Notes under the pieces: model-generated
Databases searched by the model: none
The model's input: only the letters and a program-made list of their open reading frames with translations
What the model was told of the DNA's origin: nothing
Shown here: positions 24,011 to 32,777 of the stretch, in pieces
Numbering within the stretch: the stretch's first letter is position 1
How the letters are laid out: each line of letters begins with the position of its first letter
Made by a program: the position numbers and the translations under genes
Origin: Agromyces mediolanus
Lineage (GTDB): Bacteria; Actinomycetota; Actinomycetes; Actinomycetales; Microbacteriaceae
Direction of reading: 5' to 3'
DNA length: 42,221 nt
Assembly (NCBI RefSeq): GCF_014648575.1
Contig: NZ_BMRJ01000002.1
Location: 307,884 to 350,104 of the forward strand

Positions 24011-27000
24011 TCAGCGGTGCCGGCCGGTGGGCTGGCGCCGAGCGAGGAGCAGCGCCGCGGCGCCCGCCGCCGTCAGCAGCAGCGCGATCAGGATCGCTCC
24101 GACGGGCGGCTCCCAGCCGGTGCCCGCGAGCGGCGGTCCCGGCTTCGGCGGCACCGGTGTGGGCGTGGGCGTCGGCGTCACGGTCTCGACGGACGCGGAC
24201 GAGGGCGGCGACTCGACCGGCGACTCGTCGGGTGCCGTGCCCGTCGCGATGGCCGTGTTCTCGATCGCGGCCCCGGTGAGGTCGGCGGCGACCGTCGTAT
24301 AGCTCGCCTCGCAGTCGACGAACGCGCCGGGCAGCAGCTCGGCTGCTCCGCTCGGGCAGGTGACGACCGGCGCCGTGCCGGCCCCGGAGAAGTCGGTCTC
24401 GACGACCTCGACCGTCCGCAGGGTGACGTTGCCGATGTTGGTCACCCGGAACGTGTACGAGATCACCTGGCCCGCCGCGGTGACGCGCTCGACGTCGGCC
24501 GACTTCACGAGGGAGAGGGCCGGGCTCTGCAACGCCGGGATCACCGTCGAGGAGGGGTTCGACTCGACGGGTTCGCCGCCGGCCTCACCGGTCGCATGCG
24601 CCGTGTTCGCGAGCTGGCCGGCGTCGACGTCGGCCTGGGTCAGCGTATACGTCGTCGTGCACGTCGCCTGCTGGCCGGGCGGCAGCGGGGCGCTCGGGCA
24701 GGTGATCGGGTTCTCCGGGCCGCTGCCCGAGAACGCGTCCTCCGTGATCGCGAGCCCAGTCACGGTCAGGTTGCCGGTGTTGGTCACCACGAAGGAGTAG
24801 GTGATGACCTGCCCGACGACGAAGCTCGCCGCATCGCTCGGACTCGCCGACTTCACGAGGGTGATCCGCGCGGCCTCGTCGAGCGGGGTCGTGGTCGTCG
24901 CGGGCGGCGACTCGACCTCGGTTTCGTCGGGCCCGGTGCCGCTCGCCGTCGCCTCGTTCGTGACCTCGCCGGCGTCGATGTCGGCCTGCGCGACCGGGTA
25001 GCTCGCGCTCGCGACCGCGAACTGCCCGGGCCGGAGCACCCCGTCGACGCCCGGCCAGGTGTAGCGCAGTGCGCTCACCCCGGGCAGCTGCTCGGCGATG
25101 CTCACCCCGGTCAGGGTCGTGTTCCCGGTGTTCGTGACCACGAAGTGGTAGACGATCGGATCGCCCGGCGCCGCGGGGGAGCTGAGGCCAGAGGCATCCG
25201 CCGTCTTCGTCAGGGCGATCGCGTCGCTGCGATCGATCGGGGTCTCCGTCTCGACCTCGTTGGACGGCGTGTTCGCGCCGCTCGCGGTCGTGCCGTTCGC
25301 GACGGCCCGGTTGATCACCCCGCCGGCGTCGATGTCGGCCTGGGTGATCGCGTAGCTCGCGGTGCCCGTCGCGATATCGCCGGGCTCGAGCACGCCGGGG
25401 TCGCCGGGCCAGGTGTACGAGATCGCCGTGATCCCGCTCAGCCGGTCGGTGATCGAGACGTTCTCGAGCCGCAGGTTGCCGGTGTTCTCGATCGTGAAGT
25501 CGTAGGCGATGAGATCGCCGACGCTCGGCGGTGAGCTGAAGTCGGGCGTCGCCTCCTTGCCGAGCAGGAGGCTCGGCGCCTGGGTGAGCGGGGTCGTCGT
25601 GGTCGCGGGTCCGGCGTCGACCGGCGTGCCGGCCTGCGTCTGTGCGGTCGTCGTCGCGGTGTTCGTGACGAGGCCGGCCTCGATATCGGCCTGCGTGACG
25701 GCGTGGCTCCCGGTCACGGTCACGAACTGCCCGGGTGCGAGTACGCCGTCGTCGCCGGGCCAGGTGTAGCTCAGCCCGTCGCCGAGGAGCGTGTCGACCA
25801 CCTCGACGTCGACGAGGGTGACATTCCCGGTGTTCGTGACGGTGACCGTGTACGCGATCGGGTCGCCGACCGCGGTCGGCTGCTGCACGCCCGAGGCGTC
25901 CGCGGCCTTCACGATGGCGATCGAGGGCGTCTCGTCACCGGAGACGACGGCGGTCGAGTCGGCGGTCACGGGCGGGCCGCTCGGCGGTGTGCCAGTCGCG
26001 CGCGCGGTGTTCGTGACGCTGCCCTGATCGATGTCCTCCTGCGTCAGCACGTAGGTGGCGGTGCAGCTCATCGCGGCGCCGACGGCGAGTGTCGTCTGCG
26101 GGCAGGAGATGGCCGATGGCGTGCCGCTGCCGTCGAACGCCGTCTCCGCCACCGAGACGTCGGTCAGCGGGACATTGCCCGAGTTCGTCACCTGGAAGGT
26201 GTACGTGACCGTGCGGTCGGCGACGAACTCCGAGGGGTCGGCGAGGTCGGCCGACTTCACGAGCGAGATCGCGGGCGTCTCGGGGACGGTGAACACGACG
26301 GTGGAGTCGCCGGGCTCGAGCAGCCCGTCGAGCGGTCCGATGTTGCCGGGGCCGTTCGTGTACGTGCCCGCGACGGCGCTCGTCACGAGCACCGTGAAGG
26401 TGCACGAGGCGGTGCCGGCGTCGAGGTTGCCCGAGCCCGTGATGGCGTTGCCGTCGATCGTCGCGACGCCGGCCGGGCAGTCGGTCCCGGGCTCGCCGGC
26501 GAAGGCGAGTCCGGCGGGCAGCGTGTCGGTGAACGACCAGCCGTTCTTCGCGGCGAGCTCGTCGGTGTTCGTGATCGTGAAGGTGAGCGTCGTCGTGCTG
26601 CCGGCGACGGCGGTCGTGGGCGAGAACACCTTGTCGAGCTGCGGCGTGGCGTCGACGATCTGCGGGTCGTCGAAGCCGGAGTCGTTGCCGCGGAAGCCGC
26701 CGGCGGCGTTGTACAGCTGGATGCCGATCGTCGACACCCCGGCGGGAGCGCGGAAGCCCTGCGAGTTCAGCTTCGCGACGTGGTAGTTCTGCCCGGCGGT
26801 CGTGATGATGCGCGCGGCGGGGTCGGTGCACGGGTTCAGCCCGCTCGCGAGGGTCGTGATGGTGCCGGTCCCGGTGCCCGGAGCCGGACCGGAGCCGGTC
26901 TGGTTCTGGATGAGGTTGAAGGTGAGGCTCGGGTCCTGGCGGCCGAGGCCCGGCCCCTCGGAGACGCAGTTCACCGCGCCGTAGATGGCGCTGATCTGGT

Positions 27001-27577
27001 AGAAGTGCCCGGCCGTGATGCTCGTGGTGATCGGCTTCGCGGTCTGGAACTGCACGCCCGGCCCGGGGTTCGACCCGCCGTTCGTGTAGGCGGAGAGGAT
27101 CTGGTTCTGCTGCGCGACCGGCAGCGTCTCGCCCCGGAAGAGCCCGATCGCCGTCGCCATGCCCTGGAGCCTGGCCCAGGCGGTGGCGTCGCAACCGGAG
27201 TCGACGCCCGTGACCACGGCGTTGCGCGGCGTCGAGGAGCGCAGGATCCAGCCGTTGCACTGGTCGCCGGCGGGCAGCCAGGCGGGGCTTGCGACGTACG
27301 TCGAGGTGTTCGCGGCGGCGCCCCCGGTGTACTGCGGCAGGCGGATGCCGTTCGTGGCGACCTGGTTCTGGAAGTCCTCCGCGAAGACGGGGACGGATGC
27401 CGCGCGCGGGATGCCCGGGCTGCCCGGCGCGCCGCTCGCGGAGGTCGCGGCGGTCAGCGCGCCGCCGCCGACGAGGAGCGCCGCGATCGCGACGATCGCG
27501 GCGAGCCAGCGTGGGTGTCGCCCGCTTCCGCTTCGGATGCCGAGGCCCTGTGTCTGCCGATGGTGCGCATGCGTCAT
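24011..27577 (-). CDS. LAXTG-anchored surface protein with DUF11/DUF7507-type Ig-like repeats
   Basis: A 1188-residue secreted protein. Residues 1-50 are a signal peptide (basic start, hydrophobic core WLAAIVAIAALLVGGGALTA). Residues ~60-300 form an N-terminal domain of unknown role with paired cysteines. One DUF11-like unit (TPQLDKVFSP...) and six repeats of ~115 residues follow, each opening with a pattern like PAISLVKSAD and containing VTNTGNxTL and ITQADIDAG. A Thr/Pro wall-spanning linker precedes LAGTG (1150-1154), a hydrophobic helix and a basic tail. LAXTG is the class E sortase signal of high-GC actinobacteria; the sortase is not in the window. The ATG at 27577 has a GGGGGG stretch 7 nt upstream. 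It is probably an adhesin or stalk; no ligand is evident. Confidence 0.88.
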   Translation of the reverse strand: MTHAHHRQTQGLGIRSGSGRHPRWLAAIVAIAALLVGGGALTAATSASGAPGSPGIPRAASVPVFAEDFQNQVATNGIRLPQYTGGAAANTSTYVASPAWLPAGDQCNGWILRSSTPRNAVVTGVDSGCDATAWARLQGMATAIGLFRGETLPVAQQNQILSAYTNGGSNPGPGVQFQTAKPITTSITAGHFYQISAIYGAVNCVSEGPGLGRQDPSLTFNLIQNQTGSGPAPGTGTGTITTLASGLNPCTDPAARIITTAGQNYHVAKLNSQGFRAPAGVSTIGIQLYNAAGGFRGNDSGFDDPQIVDATPQLDKVFSPTTAVAGSTTTLTFTITNTDELAAKNGWSFTDTLPAGLAFAGEPGTDCPAGVATIDGNAITGSGNLDAGTASCTFTVLVTSAVAGTYTNGPGNIGPLDGLLEPGDSTVVFTVPETPAISLVKSADLADPSEFVADRTVTYTFQVTNSGNVPLTDVSVAETAFDGSGTPSAISCPQTTLAVGAAMSCTATYVLTQEDIDQGSVTNTARATGTPPSGPPVTADSTAVVSGDETPSIAIVKAADASGVQQPTAVGDPIAYTVTVTNTGNVTLVDVEVVDTLLGDGLSYTWPGDDGVLAPGQFVTVTGSHAVTQADIEAGLVTNTATTTAQTQAGTPVDAGPATTTTPLTQAPSLLLGKEATPDFSSPPSVGDLIAYDFTIENTGNLRLENVSITDRLSGITAISYTWPGDPGVLEPGDIATGTASYAITQADIDAGGVINRAVANGTTASGANTPSNEVETETPIDRSDAIALTKTADASGLSSPAAPGDPIVYHFVVTNTGNTTLTGVSIAEQLPGVSALRYTWPGVDGVLRPGQFAVASASYPVAQADIDAGEVTNEATASGTGPDETEVESPPATTTTPLDEAARITLVKSASPSDAASFVVGQVITYSFVVTNTGNLTVTGLAITEDAFSGSGPENPITCPSAPLPPGQQATCTTTYTLTQADVDAGQLANTAHATGEAGGEPVESNPSSTVIPALQSPALSLVKSADVERVTAAGQVISYTFRVTNIGNVTLRTVEVVETDFSGAGTAPVVTCPSGAAELLPGAFVDCEASYTTVAADLTGAAIENTAIATGTAPDESPVESPPSSASVETVTPTPTPTPVPPKPGPPLAGTGWEPPVGAILIALLLTAAGAAALLLARRQPTGRHR

Positions 27578-27668
27578 GATCGATCCCCCCGAGACCGCAG
27601 ACTAAACCCGAGGAAACCTCCGCGCAATGCTCCGCCGCTGATCCGTCCCGGCAGCGGGGAGAGCGCGA

Positions 27669-28676
27669 TCACGCGAGCGGGACGATCTCCCCGGTGGCGC
27701 GTCCCGAGCGGTCGAGGATGCGCCCCAGGTGCTTGTGCACGCGAAGCACCACGGAGCGGTCGGCGATCCGAGCGCCCGGCAGCCGCCGCTCGAGTTCGGC
27801 CTCGATCCGCAGGAGCTCGGTCTTCGCCCGGGCACCGGCCGCGACGATCAGGTTGTACGGGCCCGTGGCGAGCGAGGCGTACTGCACCTCCGGCATCCCG
27901 GCCACCGCCTCGGCGGCGCGGGCCGCGGTCGCCGCCGGGGCCTCGAGGAAGAACCAGGCCGCGAGCGGCCAGTTCGTGTAGGGCGCCGCGACATCGGTGC
28001 GGAGCACGAGGCTGCCGCTCCGTCGCAGCAGGGCGATGGCGTCGGAGACGCGCTGCGCGCTCACGCCCAGGCGTTCGCCGAGTTCGACGTAGGAGGCGCG
28101 GCCGTCGGCGGCGAGCAGGTGACGCACTCGGGTCGCGAACGCGGGGTCGAGTCGCTTCGCCGAGCCCGCGCGGGGCGGGCGCGGCGCCGGCACGCGGGCC
28201 TGCTCGCCGGGCGTGAGCGCCTGAACCGTCCAATCGGAGCCGAGCCGGAGCACCTCGGTCACGACGTGGGTGCGGACGTCGCGGATACCGGGGATCACGC
28301 CGAGCCGCTCGAGCGCGTACTCCGCGAGCGCGGCGTCGTCCGGCGCGGAGAGGGTGGCGATGAGGTCGCGGCGCCCGGCCGTGAGGTCGATCGAGAAGAT
28401 CGCGGGATCGGCGGCCGCGGCGGCCGCAGTGGTGAGCACGGCGCCGGGCTCGCAGACGAACTCGACGAGCGCGAGACCGCCGGAGCCGTTCGTCGTCTCG
28501 CCCGAGACGGCGCTGATCCAGGCGATGCCCTCCCGCTCGATCCGCGCCCAGCGCCTGGCGAGCGTCGCGGGGTCGCTCGGCACAATGCCGGCCAGGGTGT
28601 TCCAGGAGACCCGCGGGTCGATCTGCAGCGCGTGAATGAGCTGGAGATCGAGCGTATCGAGTACAGAATTCGGCAT
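27669..28676 (-). CDS. Two-module Lrp/AsnC-family regulator
   Basis: A 335-residue protein made of two successive Lrp-like modules, about twice the usual length. Module 1 has an HTH at ~5-55 (LDLQLIHALQIDPRVSWNTLAG) and a ligand domain at ~65-140. Module 2 has an HTH at ~175-225 (ATRVRHLLAADGRASYVELGERLGVSAQRVSDAI) and a ligand domain at ~240-325. Such fused forms occur in actinobacteria and act as pseudo-dimers. The ATG at 28676 has only a weak GAAG upstream. It is divergent from the MFS-M20 operon with a perfect 15-bp palindrome between, so it is the likely regulator of amide/peptide uptake and hydrolysis. Confidence 0.87.
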   Translation of the reverse strand: MPNSVLDTLDLQLIHALQIDPRVSWNTLAGIVPSDPATLARRWARIEREGIAWISAVSGETTNGSGGLALVEFVCEPGAVLTTAAAAAADPAIFSIDLTAGRRDLIATLSAPDDAALAEYALERLGVIPGIRDVRTHVVTEVLRLGSDWTVQALTPGEQARVPAPRPPRAGSAKRLDPAFATRVRHLLAADGRASYVELGERLGVSAQRVSDAIALLRRSGSLVLRTDVAAPYTNWPLAAWFFLEAPAATAARAAEAVAGMPEVQYASLATGPYNLIVAAGARAKTELLRIEAELERRLPGARIADRSVVLRVHKHLGRILDRSGRATGEIVPLA

Positions 28677-28711
28677 CAGTCTTCAATCCAACGCGGGTAT
28701 CCGGCAATCAG

Positions 28712-28726
28712 CGCGCGAATCGCGCG
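28712..28726. promoter_or_regulatory. Perfect 15-bp palindrome between divergent Lrp and MFS genes
   Basis: CGCGCGA-A-TCGCGCG is a perfect inverted repeat with a one-base centre, 36 nt from the Lrp start and 59 nt from the MFS start. A TATAGG -10-like hexamer follows at 28739-28744. It is a probable operator for the two-module Lrp regulator, though short GC palindromes also arise by chance in this DNA. Confidence 0.45.
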
Positions 28727-28784
28727 AGTGCTGCAGTCTATAGGCCGTCCCCGCACAATGTCGTCGCCGGAGGTAGGAGCCCCC

Positions 28785-30266
28785 ATGTCCACCACATCCC
28801 CCGCGCCCGCCCGGGCGCGCACGAGCGCCGCCGTCGCGCTCGTGCCGACCCTCATCGCGCTCGAACTGTTCGGCGGGCTGATCCAAGGGTGGATCACCCC
28901 GCTGCTGGGCGAGATCGCGGCCGACTACCAGGTGCCGGGAGGCGGCGTGAGCTGGATCCTCACCGTCGGTCTGCTCTCCTCCGCCGTCTCGGTGCCGCTC
29001 ATGACGATGCTCGCCGACCGATTCGGCCCGCGTCGGCTGCTCGTCATCGCCACGGCGCTCACCGCAGCCGGCTCGGTGCTCATCGCGGTCGCCCCGAGCT
29101 TCAGCGTCATCCTGATCGGCGCCGTCGTGCAGGGGCCGGTCGCCGCGCTGCTGCCGATCGAGATGTCGCTGCTGAAGCACCACCGGCCGGCCAGCGCCAC
29201 GCGCATCGTCGGCATCCTCGTCGGCACGCTGACGTTCGGGCTCGCGATCGGCAGCCTCCTCGCCGGACTCGTCATGGAAGCCGTCGGCAGCCTCGTCGTC
29301 ACCCAGCTCATCGGTGCGGCCCCGCTCGTCGTGCTGGCTCTCCTCGTCGGTCTCGCGGTGCCGAGCACGGCGGGCGATCCCGGGCGCACCGTCGACTGGC
29401 TCGGCGCCGGCACCTTCGGCATCGCCCTCGTCGGCATCATGTACGGGCTCTCCGAGGGCTCGAACGTCGGCTGGGGCTCGCCGCTCGCGCTCCTCCCGCT
29501 GCTCGTCGGCCTCGCTGCGCTCGTCGTGTTCCTCGTGGTCGAGAACCGCGCGGCGACCCCGCTGTTCGACGTGAAGCTGCTGCGCACCGCGAAGCTCGGC
29601 GTGCCCCTGCTGCTCGGCGTGCTGGTGGCGATGACGCTCTTCGGCTCGCAGACCCCCACGGTGCTCTACCTGGGCGCGGACCCCGCCGTGGACGGGTACG
29701 GCGCCGGCGCCTCGACCGGGCTCGTCGGCATCGTCTTCGCGATCACCGCCCTGTTCGCGACGCTCGGCTCCTTCGTCGCGCCGCTCGTGACCCGTTGGCT
29801 CGGCGGATCGCTCGCCGTCGCCGTCGCCTGCGTGCTGATGGCCGCCGGCATGCTCGTGCTCACCAGCGGTCCGAGCGAGCTCCTCGTGGTGGGCGGGCTC
29901 TTCTCGCTCACGTCCCTCGGCACGGGCGTCGTGCTCGCCGTGCTGCCCGGCATCGTGATCGACCGCGCGCCCGAGTCGGCCTCGGCATCCGTGTCCGGCC
30001 TCTACAACACCGGACGCACCCTCGGCGGCTCGCTCGCCGGAGCCCTCGTCGCCTCCGTGATGGCCGCGTTCGCGCGCTCGGGCGGCGGCGAGGTCGCCGC
30101 CGCGACGCCGTTCGGCGCCTTCCAGGTGATCTGGACCGTGTTCGCCGTCATCCTCGTGGTCGCGGCGGTCCTCGCCCTCGCGCTCGGCGCCCGCCGGCGG
30201 CAGCGCGGCGCCGAGGATCTCGTCACCCCCGCCGTCGACACCCCGCAGATCGGAGCCGCATCATGA
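28785..30266 (+). CDS. MFS transporter (DHA2-like) paired with M20 amidohydrolase
   Basis: A 493-residue membrane protein with about 14 hydrophobic segments. Motif A appears as MLADRFGPRRLLV after TM2, and TM5 has VGILVGTLTFGLAIGSLLAG. The second half contains ESASASVSGLYNTGRTLGGSLAGAL. The ATG at 28785 is preceded by AGGAG at 5 nt; an in-frame ATG at 28758 lacks one. The stop overlaps the M20 start as ATGA, so the two products are translationally coupled. Transport of the amidohydrolase's substrate or product is the natural role, but the direction cannot be decided from sequence. Confidence 0.87.
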   Translation: MSTTSPAPARARTSAAVALVPTLIALELFGGLIQGWITPLLGEIAADYQVPGGGVSWILTVGLLSSAVSVPLMTMLADRFGPRRLLVIATALTAAGSVLIAVAPSFSVILIGAVVQGPVAALLPIEMSLLKHHRPASATRIVGILVGTLTFGLAIGSLLAGLVMEAVGSLVVTQLIGAAPLVVLALLVGLAVPSTAGDPGRTVDWLGAGTFGIALVGIMYGLSEGSNVGWGSPLALLPLLVGLAALVVFLVVENRAATPLFDVKLLRTAKLGVPLLLGVLVAMTLFGSQTPTVLYLGADPAVDGYGAGASTGLVGIVFAITALFATLGSFVAPLVTRWLGGSLAVAVACVLMAAGMLVLTSGPSELLVVGGLFSLTSLGTGVVLAVLPGIVIDRAPESASASVSGLYNTGRTLGGSLAGALVASVMAAFARSGGGEVAAATPFGAFQVIWTVFAVILVVAAVLALALGARRRQRGAEDLVTPAVDTPQIGAAS

Positions 30267-31492
30267 CCATCGTCCAGGACCCCGCCACGGCGGCCTCTCC
30301 GTCGAACGCACCCACCCGCACCCTCGTGCGCGAGGCCGTGGAGGCCGAGCGCGAGCGACTCGTCGCCCTGAGCCACGCGATCGGCAACGACCCGGAGCTC
30401 GCCTTCGAGGAGCGCCGCGCCGCCGAGCGCGTGGCCGGCTTCCTCGAGGCCGAGGGCTTCGCCGTGACCCGCGGGGCGTACGGCCTCGAGACCGCCGTCG
30501 AGGCCGTGTACGGCGAGGGCGCGACGACCGTCGCCGTCGTCGGCGAGTACGACGCCCTGCCCGGCGTCGGTCACGCCTGCGGGCACAACCTCATCGCCGC
30601 GGCCGGCGTGGGCGCCGCGGTCGGTCTGAAGGCCGTCGCCGAGCGGCTCGGCATCCGGGTGAAGTTCCTCGGCACGCCGGCCGAGGAACTCGGCGGTGGC
30701 AAGATCCTGATGCTCGAGCGGGGCGCGTGGGACGACGCGACCTTCTCCCTCATGGTGCACGGCGGACCGTTCGCGCAAGTCGTCTCGCGCGGGTTCCGCA
30801 GCCAGGCGTTCGAACGGATCATCGCGACGTTCCGCGGTCGCGCCGCGCACGCGGCCGCCGCGCCGCACGAGGGCGTGAACGCGGGCGACGCGATCACCCT
30901 CTCGCAGGTCGGGCTCGGGCTGCTGCGGCAGCAACTGCCGAAGACGGTCGTCGTCGGCTCCTTCGTCGTCGAGGCGGGCGGGGCGACGAACGTCATCCCG
31001 GAGACGGGCGTGCTCGAGGTCGAGATCCGCGGGAACACCGAGGAGGAGTGGCACGACGCCCGCGCCCGCGTGCGGCGCGCGCTCGAAGGGGCGGCGCTCG
31101 CCTCGGGCTGCACGCTGGAGATCGAGCAGCCCGAGCTGCCGTACGCGCCGCTCGCCCCCGATGACGAGCTCTGCCGCCTCTTCGACGAGGCGATGGAGGA
31201 GCTCGGCTACGAGCTGATGCCGGTGCCGGCCGGCACGACCGGCGGGTCGACCGACATGGGCAACGTCTCGCAGTACCTGCCGGCGATCCACCCCATGATC
31301 GCGCTCCTCGGCGTCGAGGCGGTGCCGCACCACCACAGCTTCGCGCAGGCGGCGCTCTCGCCGGCCGGCGACACCGCGGCGGTCGACGGGGCGGTCGCGC
31401 TCGCGCTGGCGGCGGCGGCCGCCGTCGAGGACGACGGCATCCGCGAGCGGCTCCTGGCGGCGCAACGGGAGCGGGCGCCGTACCGGGCCTGA
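30263..31492 (+). CDS. M20-family amidohydrolase (AbgB/PM20D2-like)
   Basis: A 409-residue metallo-amidohydrolase of the M20D type. Zinc-site residues are visible in GVGHACGHN (His104, Cys106, His108), in PAEELGGGK (Glu141-Glu142), and in the C-terminal VPHHHSFAQ. The dimerisation lid follows GRAAHAAAAPHEGVNAGDAI. It has GTTGGSTDMGNVSQYLPAIHP, typical of p-aminobenzoyl-glutamate hydrolase/PM20D2-like proteins rather than DapE or ArgE. It hydrolyses an N-acyl amino acid or small dipeptide. The ATG at 30263 overlaps the MFS stop by 4 nt. It converges on the P450 gene 9 nt downstream. Confidence 0.9.
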   Translation: MTIVQDPATAASPSNAPTRTLVREAVEAERERLVALSHAIGNDPELAFEERRAAERVAGFLEAEGFAVTRGAYGLETAVEAVYGEGATTVAVVGEYDALPGVGHACGHNLIAAAGVGAAVGLKAVAERLGIRVKFLGTPAEELGGGKILMLERGAWDDATFSLMVHGGPFAQVVSRGFRSQAFERIIATFRGRAAHAAAAPHEGVNAGDAITLSQVGLGLLRQQLPKTVVVGSFVVEAGGATNVIPETGVLEVEIRGNTEEEWHDARARVRRALEGAALASGCTLEIEQPELPYAPLAPDDELCRLFDEAMEELGYELMPVPAGTTGGSTDMGNVSQYLPAIHPMIALLGVEAVPHHHSFAQAALSPAGDTAAVDGAVALALAAAAAVEDDGIRERLLAAQRERAPYRA

Positions 31493-31501
31493 GCCGCCGA
31501 C

Positions 31502-32761
31502 TCAGCCGCGCAGTCGCACCCGAAGTCCGCCGGGCGGGAGCGCGGGAACGCGGCGCAGGCTGATCCGCAGGTCCTGATCCGGCACCGAGTAGGGTGCCGG
31601 CTCGGCGGCCGCGAGGGCGAGGAAGCGGGTCATCACGGCCACGGTCGCTCCTTCGCCGGGGCAGCGGTGTCCGCTCGCGACGTCGCCCGCCCCCTGCGGC
31701 ACGAGCGGGCCGCCCGGTGCGCCGCCGAGGAAACGGCCCGGCTCGAAGTCGTCGGCCTGCGTCCACTCGGCGGGATCGTGATCGGTGGCGTACAGGTCGA
31801 GCATCGCGCGGTCGCCGGGCTCGAAGCGGTGGCCGTGCCATTCGAAGGGCGCCGTCGCGGTGCCGAGCACGCCGGGGAAGAACGGGTACCAGCGGCGCAC
31901 CTCCTGCGCGAAGTCGAGGCGCGCCTCGGCATCCGACCGGAGCGCCTTCCGCCAGCCGGAGTGGCGCTCGAGCGCGTGCGCCGAGAACGCGAGGTACCGG
32001 CTGATCGCCACGATCGGTCGGAGGAGGTTCAGCAGCTCGACGGCGGCGGTCCCGGCGTCGAGCAGCGCGCCGTCCGCCCCCGTCTGCCGGGCGACGATCG
32101 AGAGCGGCGCGTCGCTCGGCACCGCCAGCCGCCCCGTCCGGCTCGCCGTGACCGCTTCCGCCGCCCAGCGCTCGACGCCGCGACGGCGGGCGCGCGCCAG
32201 CCAGTTCCTCGGCCCCACGTGGCCCGCGTGCTCGACCATGGCCCCGAGGCGCTCGGCCAGGCGGTCCACCTCCACGAGGCGCACCGGGATGCCGCACCAG
32301 GCCACGGCGGACTTGGTCAGCACCCGACTGCAGAGCTCGGCGAGGGAGACCGTGCGGCCCGCTTCCGCGGACACGGCCTCCGCCCAGTCCGCGGCGAAGC
32401 GTTCGGCGAGCCGTTCCGCGTACTCGTCGTCGAGCAGCTCGAGGAACATGCGCTTGCGATGCCGGTGCGCGACGCCGGAGAGGGATTGGACACTGCCCTC
32501 GTCCTGCAGCAGGTGCATGGCCGACGCGGGGATGGCGGACCCGCGCGACATGCGGTCGGGCGCAGAGAAGGCCTCGGCCGCCTCGCGCCCGCGCATCACG
32601 ACGGTGGTGCGGCCGAGCAGGCGGGTGCGGAAGCCGTCCGCGCGCAGCCGCGAGAAGCGCCGCCCGCCGTAGCCGTATCCCTCGCGGAGGAAGGCGAGCG
32701 AGTCGTCGAGCGAGCCCGCCGAGGGCAGCGGCTCCTCGTGGGGCGTCTGTTCGCTGCTCAC
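31502..32761 (-). CDS. Cytochrome P450 of the CYP152 fatty-acid peroxygenase type
   Basis: A 419-residue P450. The heme-ligand block VPQGAGDVASGHRCPGE (Cys367) is the CYP152 form, the ExxR pair is Glu287/Arg290, and NLLRPIVAISRYLAF supplies the Arg248-Pro249 that replaces the usual acid-alcohol pair and binds the fatty-acid carboxylate. CYP152 enzymes use H2O2, not a redox partner, for alpha/beta-hydroxylation or alkene-forming decarboxylation. In SVQSLSG, Gln92 aligns by eye with Gln85 of the hydroxylase P450-BSbeta, not His85 of OleT, so hydroxylation is favoured. The GTG at 32761 overlaps the restored adh stop as GTGA, so they formed an operon. Confidence 0.88.
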   Translation of the reverse strand: MSSEQTPHEEPLPSAGSLDDSLAFLREGYGYGGRRFSRLRADGFRTRLLGRTTVVMRGREAAEAFSAPDRMSRGSAIPASAMHLLQDEGSVQSLSGVAHRHRKRMFLELLDDEYAERLAERFAADWAEAVSAEAGRTVSLAELCSRVLTKSAVAWCGIPVRLVEVDRLAERLGAMVEHAGHVGPRNWLARARRRGVERWAAEAVTASRTGRLAVPSDAPLSIVARQTGADGALLDAGTAAVELLNLLRPIVAISRYLAFSAHALERHSGWRKALRSDAEARLDFAQEVRRWYPFFPGVLGTATAPFEWHGHRFEPGDRAMLDLYATDHDPAEWTQADDFEPGRFLGGAPGGPLVPQGAGDVASGHRCPGEGATVAVMTRFLALAAAEPAPYSVPDQDLRISLRRVPALPPGGLRVRLRG

Positions 32762-32777
32762 GGCTTCAGCACCACCT

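Noticed and set aside
24300..26300. Apparent DNA repeats that might be a repeat array or CRISPR-like element.
   Set aside because: They are diverged codons of the Ig-like repeats of the surface protein (period ~350 nt), not short identical repeats with spacers.
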